The notes beneath the pieces were generated by a model. It saw nothing but the letters and a program-made list of their open reading frames with translations. It did no database searches and was not told where the DNA came from. A stretch of 25,713 bases of DNA, taken from the NCBI GenBank assembly GCA_011763485.2, contig JAANSK020148900.1, positions 1-25,713 of the forward strand, in the 5' to 3' direction. Numbering within the stretch: the stretch's first letter is position 1; each line of letters opens with the position of its first letter. The DNA comes from Isoetes engelmannii. Taxonomy: Eukaryota; Streptophyta; Lycopodiopsida; Isoetales; Isoetaceae. The position numbers and the translations under genes were made by a program. This document shows positions 19,642 to 25,713 of the stretch, one piece after another.

Positions 19642-22600
19642 TAGTGTCGTCTACATACATACATACATGAGAAGAAAACTAACTTGGAATTTTGTGAGTA
19701 TAAAGTATAGACTAGGATCACCTCTTTAGCCTAGGTCGGTGACTTCAAAGCTGGCTGCAAGTGTTGCTTTAGTGTGAGAGATGGTTTGAGTTGCATCCCC
19801 TGTCATGATACTGTCATCTACATAGAGGAGAAGAACACTCACTTGGGATTTTGTGAGTATAAACTATAGACTAGGATCAGTTATTGATCTCTGATATCCA
19901 TGCTGCATAAGAAAAGTATTGATCTTGGTATTCCAACATCAAGGAGCTTGCTTTACACTATACAAGCTCTTCTTCAGTTTGCAATATGATTGGGATTATT
20001 TTGGTCTTTGAAACTAGGTGGTTAACACATGTACAGCTCTTCTTCTAGATCTCCATTTAGAAAAGCTGATTTAAAGTCCATTTGATATAGAGGCCAGCCT
20101 TTTTGTGCTGTCAAAGCTATCACTACCTTCAATGTGTCTAATCTGACCACGGGTGCAAAGACATCGTGATAATTAAAACCTTCCTTTTGTGTGAACCCTT
20201 TGGCAACTGATCTTGCTTTATGCTTAGACAGTGTGCCATCAACATGATGTTTCGTGTGAAACACCCATCTAGCACCAATGACATAGGCTGTTGTGGGTTT
20301 AGGGACCAGCTCCCATGTTCCTTGCTTGTGCAACATAGATATTTCTTCTTGCATTGCTGTAACCCATTGAGGGTCTTTTGCTGCTTGTATATGACTGAGG
20401 AGATCTTGAACAGCTCATAGAACCTTGGCTATGAGAACATAATTGCAACTGATATGAGAAGGAATATCATCGAGTAGTCGACAAGCGGTAAGCTAGCGCG
20501 TCTCTCAGATCGGCGCAGCAACGACAGATCTGGGACACAACTGTTCCCGTTGGTGTTTCAGCAAGAAACAATGGCAAGTCAAGTGGTGGGATATCCGACT
20601 GATACCCTTCTGAAAGAGCTCTTCATACGCTAAAGGTTCAAAGTCATCAAAAGCATTATGAGGGCCACCAATAGCAGCAGCAATACAAAGGGCACCAATA
20701 TCAGGAACACTTGTAATAATGGAAGTAGATGAAGGGTTTCCAACCTCAAAAGTAGAGCGACCAGCTGGACCAACTTGACCAGCTTGAGTGCCATCTTCAA
20801 TGTCAAAGGTATTTAATATCACCTTGTCATAATCAGCTTTGTTTGGTTGATAGAGCTCATTGTTTGGTTGATAGAACTCCTTAGAATAGACCGCATCTTC
20901 AATAATATGCATGCTTCTTGATCAAACACATGTTTAGTGAGAGGATCATAGCATCTCCAGCCTTCCAATTTTGTAGAATAACCAATAAATATGACTTTAG
21001 TGACCCTGTCGGCGAGTTTGCATTGCTTTTGTAACCGTTCCCTAAGAACAGTGGCAAATCCTAAGCCGCCAAATATTCATAGATCTGATACATCTGGTTT
21101 TCTGCCATAGATAGCTTCAAATGGTGTTTTATACTTGATAGCTTGAGTGGGAGCCCTATAACAGAGGTAGGCAGCAGTTACAACTGCCTCAGCCTAGAGT
21201 TGTGGAGGCAATTCTTTAAATTTCAGCATGGTACAAGTCAAATTCATAAGGGTTCTGTTTTACTTTCTGCCACGCCATTTTGGGGGTGAGCATACAGCAC
21301 AATCAGCTCTCTTTGTATCACTTTGGACTTGATATAAGCCTGAAACTCTTGAGAAAGATATTCCTTTGCACTATCAGATTGGAGAGATTTGATAGGAGTA
21401 GAGAACTGCTTTTCCACTTGCAGGCTGAATGTTTTAAAAACATCAAATGCTTGAGACTTGAACTTAATCGGATAGACCCACGTATATCTACTGAAATCAT
21501 TAACAATTACAAGGAAGTACATGTTTCCAGCTAGAGACTCTAATGGTAAGTGACTAATATCAGTGTGAAGAAGCTCCAGTGGTTGTTGAGCTCTAAATTC
21601 AGCATGCAAGGGATAGGACGCTTGTATCTGTTTACCAAGACTACAAACAGCACACTGAAGATCCTTAGTTATGAGTGGAGGCATGCCTTGAACCATCTTG
21701 AGTTTAGATGCTGAGATTAAAGCCAGGAGATGAATGTGTCCAAATCTAGCATGCCACAAAGACTCTGCTGTCTTAGGAACAACAATACTGAAAGAAGATT
21801 CAATTGAATAACCTGTTGCATGGGAATTTTTTGCTGTAGTATCCAGAATATACAAGGCCTCCTCGTTAAGATAACCTTGAGCAATAGGTCCCAAGAGCTT
21901 GATATCAATAAACTTTAATGGATTCTTATGGAGAATGTGCACAAGGCCATCTGAAAACAGCACAGAATAGCCCATCTTTTTATCAAATTCGCTTACACTA
22001 AGCAAATTTACAAGTAATCCAGGTACTAGGATTACATCTTTAACTGAGAGAGTAAGACACTTTGTGCTGGAAGAAGAAACATCCCCTTTTCCCGTAGATT
22101 TGGCCAGATTTCCATCTGCCATCTTTACCACTGTTTTATCATAAGATTTGATATGCTGAAAAACATTTGACTGACCTGCCATTGCCAAGTGCTTGGTTGC
22201 CCCGGAATCCACTAGCCAAGTCTTATGATGCAGATTTTCTGCAGCAACATTGAGGAATTAAAATTCTTCTTCCTCTAAGTCAATACGAGAAACTTGAGCA
22301 GTAACTTCACGAGTAGGAGAACCTGATCTTTAACTTTCTGCTTAGATTCCTAAGTTTTCAGAAATTCAGCAACATCTTTAAGAAGTTTCTTGCAATCTCG
22401 TTTGACATGACCTTTCTTTGTTACAATACCAGCAAGAGAATGGTTGCTTAGATTCAGCTGATCTAGAACTTTTCTTAGGGTCACAAGAGAAGGAAGATGT
22501 AGATGAAACTTTATCAGATGAAGAAGCTAAAGGATTCATAGGAGGTAAAGAGATTCTAGCTTTAGTATAGAAAGTAGCCTCCATCTCAATTCGAATTCCT

Positions 22601-22681
22601 TTCTTTGATCAAGCCCAACAGCTTGTCCTGACTCCTGATCTCTCCTGCTAAAAAATCACACTCATTTTCTTCTCACGACCA

Positions 22682-22693
22682 GCTCTGATACCA
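22682..22693 (-). other. Primer binding site of Copia fossil B
   Basis: gctctgatacca on the plus strand is tggtatcagagc on the minus strand, the initiator-Met tRNA primer site. It sits just inside the probable 5' LTR (22694-22839). Confidence 0.85.
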
Positions 22694-22837
22694 TGAGGAT
22701 GTGGAGTCGAACATGCAAGAAGGCAACATATGGCATGTCTAGTCATCTCTATTAAGTAAAGTCTAAAAATTCGAGTCGGTTTCATTCAGTATCGATAAAT
22801 AATCAAAGTTGTATATTCCAAATATTGAGAGCATTGA

Positions 22838-22860
22838 CATGGAAAGTATAATATGCTAAC
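22838..22860. repeat. 23-bp direct repeat flanking the nested block, right copy
   Basis: It matches 17804-17826 with one difference. Immediately to its right the gag zinc knuckle region of Copia fossil A resumes. Confidence 0.85.
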
Positions 22861-23176
22861 TATAAGAAGGGGCATATTACTGTTGAAACAACCAATTATT
22901 CTAAGGTTAAATATTCTTCTGATTCTACTTCTGGTATTTCCAGTGGTAAAGCTTCTGTCCTAATTTCTGATACTCATTTAAAAAATACATGCTGGCATTG
23001 TGCAAGAAAGGACATATTCAAGAAGGATTGCAAGAAATTACAACAAGAAGTTGCAGAATATATTAGGCACAAAGAACGTCAGCAGTCTAAGAGGAATTGC
23101 CACAGGAGGTTGCTGAGTTTTTTCAACTGAAAGCTAGTAAGCAAACTCTTTATGCTTCTACAGTCCAATCTTGATA

Positions 23177-23905
23177 TGGGGTGAGTGGCTATAAGGAGCA
23201 AGAGAAAGAGAGAGAAAGTCAAAATTATTTATTCCAAACCACTGAAATGGAATATCCAAGCCAAACCTTTAGTGTTTATAATTGGACCTTTAGATAATTT
23301 TAACAATGGCCTTCGAGAATTAATTATAGCGCATCGCATATTGAAAAGGCAAGTTATACCTTTTATTTTTGGAAAAGACAGCGACCTTTTGGGGCTGCAA
23401 CCTCTATATAAGAAGGCTGTGATTTCCCTTTCATGGGACAGCTACAGGTACTTGACGACCAACACCGGCAACTTCTCGACCAATTTGGAGACTAATACAG
23501 CAACGGCCGATCCGGCTTCCGAAATCCGGCTTCAGCTCCATCCAATCATTCGCAACTGGGTTCAGCCCAAATTCAATTCTTTATTCTTACCTTCTAACTG
23601 TGGAATCCTTAAGTATGAGCTTTTGTAAGGAACTGATACATTGAAGAATCCTTCAGTTCTTTTGTGATTGCTCGAATCCTTACCTTAGCCCAACTCTTAA
23701 GCCTATCCTTTTCCTAGAATTTGTGAATTTGCTAGAGCGGGGTTCTAGTGGTTAGATTGATTTCCCATAAGCCTTTCTTATTCCAAAACTCAATCTTTCT
23801 CAAGAGCTCTCTTGCTCGGATAGCCCGGTTGGGTGAGCTTAGCCTTGGAGGCTGGACTTTGTTATTTGAATAGTCTTTTGTTACTTATACTTTATCCGGT
23901 GTTTA
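23177..23905 (+). mobile_element. Possible solo LTR inserted in Copia fossil A
   Basis: The 729-bp stretch separates the zinc knuckle and protease parts of fossil A and resembles neither. It is bounded by tgata at 23172-23176 and 23906-23910. It contains a TATA-like ctctatataag at about 23402, followed by pyrimidine-rich sequence as in an LTR promoter. The right end does not finish in CA, so the identity as an LTR is tentative. Confidence 0.38.
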
Positions 23906-24402
23906 TGATACTGCCAGAAAACTCCAGATTCATATCAAATCTCACGTGTCTCATATTTCTGTTGATCCTCTGAAAATAGAGTTTACAGCTGGTAATTTAC
24001 AAGAATCAGATGCTTGGCTAGTGGATCCAGGTGCTACAAACACTTGGCAGCAAAGCCTGATGTTTTCATGAAATATATTCTCATGACACAACTGTGGTAT
24101 AATAGATGGCTGATGGAAATGTAGCAACTCTAAAGGCAAAGGCACAATGGATTTTCTGATGGAGAACTATTTTACACTTAAGAGTTGAAGATGTGATTTC
24201 ACGTTCCTAGTCCTTTGGTTAATTTGCTGAGTGTTAGTGAATTTGATACAAAAAATGGAGGATTCCATTTTTATTCACAGGATGGTTTGTTCATATTATG
24301 CAAAGTAATACCTTGGATTATGTGAATATTCATAAGTTCAGTCCAATTGCTAAAGGATTTCTTAACAAAGATGGTTTGTATTATCACCTATTATCACAAA
24401 GA

Positions 24403-24590
24403 TGATTCTATATTCCACCTATTATGATGAATGTACGCACACTTATGCTGTCTCACTTTGTTGCTGACATGGCACAAGTATACAAGACCATAGTCAAGCG
24501 CCAATAGGATATTCAATATCTCAAACTTGTAGGACTTGTATACAATCTTTCAATCCATCTCCATTAGCTTTTGTTTATCCTAGATTATCA
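24403..24590 (+). mobile_element. Right LTR of Copia fossil A
   Basis: It matches the left LTR over about 160 bp with many substitutions and ends tagattatca. The divergence from the left LTR indicates an old insertion. A 5-bp flanking duplication could not be identified. Confidence 0.72.
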
Positions 24591-24656
24591 CTATCAGATT
24601 TTATAATAAAAAACAGCAAAATAGTATAAATAACAGAACAGAAGCAAGGCATGTAC

Positions 24657-24719
24657 CTTCTCAAGTACAAACTGGCCCAGTACAAACACTTCGATAATTT
24701 TCCGCCAGTCCCAACTTAG
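24657..24719 (-). CDS. Rhomboid-family protease, internal exon (partial gene)
   Basis: A 63-bp exon of 21 codons on the minus strand has a classic pyrimidine-rich acceptor (tttctttttctgttgcag just above 24719) and a GAAG|GTACAT donor at 24657. It reads SWDWRKIIEVFVLGQFV with Leu before and LEK after. Plant rhomboids carry a similar WDWRK...LGQFV segment between the catalytic serine (GASGA) and the final His helix. It begins and ends on whole codons and joins the last exon at 15476 in phase. The exon with GASGA was not found to the right up to 25713, so the 5' part of the gene lies outside the window. Confidence 0.75.
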
Positions 24720-25713
24720 CTGCAACAGAAAAAGAAACCAAAGTCTGCATAACTTTCCAATAGTCTCATGATAAAGTTAGAAAACAATGCCAAATCAATT
24801 TAGTTTTAATGCTGTACACAAGGCTGACCGACCAAATTACACAGGTCAATGCTGAGGTAACATAGCAGGCACATGTCGTACAGGTGATGTTTGTATGAAA
24901 CATGTAGCTAAGATGTGACTGCACTATTAAGATGACAATCACGTCAGTCTGGTCCAGTTCTGCTTTCTTGAATGACAGAGGTACATCTGTCCACTTCTCT
25001 TGTACTTGGCAATGCTTCATGACAAATCTTGCTATTCAAGTAACAATTCACAAGCTGATATGGTACAAGAGCCACTTTGGTAGTATTCTTTCTTCTTTAG
25101 AAAGCAATTTGGATTAAGGTTTATTAGCTTGGGTTTGTTTATAGCAACTAGATTTCTAGGCATGGAGAATTACATTTCCTTAGAAAGGATGTTTTCCAGA
25201 AACTGCTGCTCTCATTTTCCAGACTATTTCAAGCATCTTTTCGAAGTTTTTGCAGCATAAAACCAATTCTAGAACGAACATTTTTCAACTTGCTGGGTTC
25301 TTCTAAGGTTCTATTTCCTCAATATTCTATATCATATGTAGCAAAATCTAAGTAAGATCTGCTGAAATTTTACTACATTTGATAGATCTAATGCTGATCT
25401 GTATTTTCAGTAGTAATTTACATAACTTTAGCTGTACATGGTCAAATCGTCCCTGCTTTTGTTGAATCTGGCCAGGACTCAGCTTACAACCTTGTTTTGA
25501 CTGTGACAGACAGCAGTCCAAATCGATGATCCCAAGCAGCTCACATCTAAAGATCTCCTCTCTATTTGAAGAACGCTCTTTGAATAAAAGGTACACCAAA
25601 ATTATATCCTTCTTAGTGAAGGCCCATAATCAACTTACACATTGGCTGCATGTAATACCTCTAAGAAGGAAGATCGTGGCTGTAACCTCTAGTTCCAAAT
25701 CAAATATTAATAA
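24720..25713. other. Probable upstream rhomboid intron, no firm gene
   Basis: This lies upstream of the 24657-24719 exon on the minus strand. A frame at 25348-25599 (minus) includes REEIFRCELLGIIDLDCC followed by an AAG|GTTGTA donor-like site, but it matches no rhomboid segment I know. The 24766-25020 frame (minus) also has no recognisable domain. Neither is called as an exon. Confidence 0.4.

Larger units (their letters stand above)
19186..19885. repeat. Duplicated segment of Copia fossil B, one copy split by the TRIM-like element
   Basis: Words such as gacttcaaag[t/c]tggctgcaag, catcccctgtcatgata and ttttgtgagtataaa occur in the same order twice. Unit one is about 19190-19241 continuing at 19592-19735; unit two is about 19736-19885. 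The duplication lets the insertion and the duplication be ordered relative to each other. Confidence 0.75.
17827..22837 (-). mobile_element. Nested block with Copia-type LTR retrotransposon fossil B
   Basis: On the minus strand the order is a probable 5' LTR (about 22839-22694), a primer binding site (22693-22682), gag with zinc knuckle (about 22584-22378), protease DSGATKHLA and GAG-pre-integrase LWHARFGHI followed by the integrase core (22212-21244), reverse transcriptase (about 20354-19900) with ARWVFHTKHH and YQMDFKSAFLNGDLEEELY, and RNase H (about 18830-18487, ending near 18005). The 3' LTR is not clearly seen. It is broken with a number of breaks, though the integrase part is well kept and the copy looks younger than fossil A. 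It has received two TRIM-like insertions. Confidence 0.85.
16986..24590 (+). mobile_element. Copia-type LTR retrotransposon fossil A (outer element)
   Basis: Parts in order on the plus strand are the left LTR (to 17164), an initiator-Met primer site (17165-17176), gag-like coding (about 17298-17820), the zinc knuckle region (about 22842-23070), a protease segment with a GAG-pre-integrase-like stretch (about 23990-24390), and the right LTR (about 24403-24590). Gag is split by the 17827-22837 block, and a possible solo LTR lies at 23177-23905. The reverse transcriptase region is not seen. The element is broken, with many breaks, and is clearly old. It sits in the rhomboid intron in antisense orientation to that gene. 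Confidence 0.78.
15477..24656 (-). other. 9.18-kb rhomboid intron filled with nested retroelements
   Basis: On the minus strand the donor (AAG|GTACAT at 24656) and the acceptor (ttccag at 15477) bound this intron. The first 1.5 kb on the left (15480-16985) holds no recognised gene. Nearly all the rest is Copia and TRIM-like debris. Both flanking exons keep their frames, so the gene may still be spliced across it. Confidence 0.68.

Noticed and set aside
23185-23628. 147-codon plus-strand frame
   Set aside because: It crosses the TATA-like motif of the possible solo LTR and has no domain; probably a chance frame.
25348-25599. Minus-strand frame with REEIFRCELLGIIDLDCC and a donor-like site
   Set aside because: It looks exon-like but cannot be placed in a rhomboid or any other family, and its acceptor is unclear.
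1-25713. CRISPR arrays, bacterial operons, rRNA or intact tRNA genes
   Set aside because: The spliced genes and plant-type retroelements show a nuclear plant sequence. The tandem repeats lack spacer structure, and no complete RNA gene was recognised.

Overview
The window looks like nuclear DNA of a land plant, probably a non-seed plant such as a fern or lycophyte. The evidence is a multi-exon gene for a plant-type large RING protein, two exons of a plant-type rhomboid protease, and Copia elements primed by initiator-Met tRNA. A DIRS-like retroelement fossil also points away from flowering plants, where I do not know of that order. The lineage call is inference. Host coding sequence is only about 10% of the window; the rest is mobile-element debris and repeats.

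Layout. 1-1335: no gene seen. About 1336-2790 (minus): a DIRS-type retroelement fossil (reverse transcriptase, RNase H and the region after it). 2772-2921: a small tandem repeat. 3169-5215 (plus): a 5'-truncated LINE with poly-A and a 19-bp target-site duplication. 5222-5975: upstream region of the RING gene with a possible 58-residue ORF on the minus strand. 5976-9743 (plus): a seven-exon RING gene encoding 815 residues, the best-supported gene here. 9784-10325: two tandem-repeat blocks just 3' of it. 10752-11586: a PIF/Harbinger-type non-autonomous DNA transposon with a TAA target duplication and an exon-like insert. 11590-13416: AT-rich spacer with short repeats. 13434-13763: a second, very short copy of the same LINE family with a perfect 17-bp duplication. 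13830-14860: repeat-rich spacer and a possible MITE. 14948-15030: an 83-bp tRNA-like SINE inside a perfect 18-bp duplication.

15285-24719 (minus): the 3' part of a rhomboid gene. Its last exon (15285-15476, with the catalytic histidine motif) and the preceding exon (24657-24719) join in phase 0. The 9.18-kb intron between them is filled by nested LTR retroelements. A plus-strand Copia fossil (about 16986-24590) contains a block of about 5 kb (17827-22837) with a minus-strand Copia fossil, which in turn received two tiny TRIM-like elements (about 18096-18485 and 19242-19591). A possible solo LTR (23177-23905) also sits in the outer Copia. The remaining rhomboid exons, including the one with the catalytic serine, must lie beyond the right edge.

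The two host genes are independent as far as can be seen: one is a probable E3 ubiquitin ligase, the other a probable intramembrane protease. I did not find a convincing novel multi-gene system. The most interesting material is the layered history of insertions, the very small SINE, the DIRS fossil, and the host exon pair kept across a heavily invaded intron.
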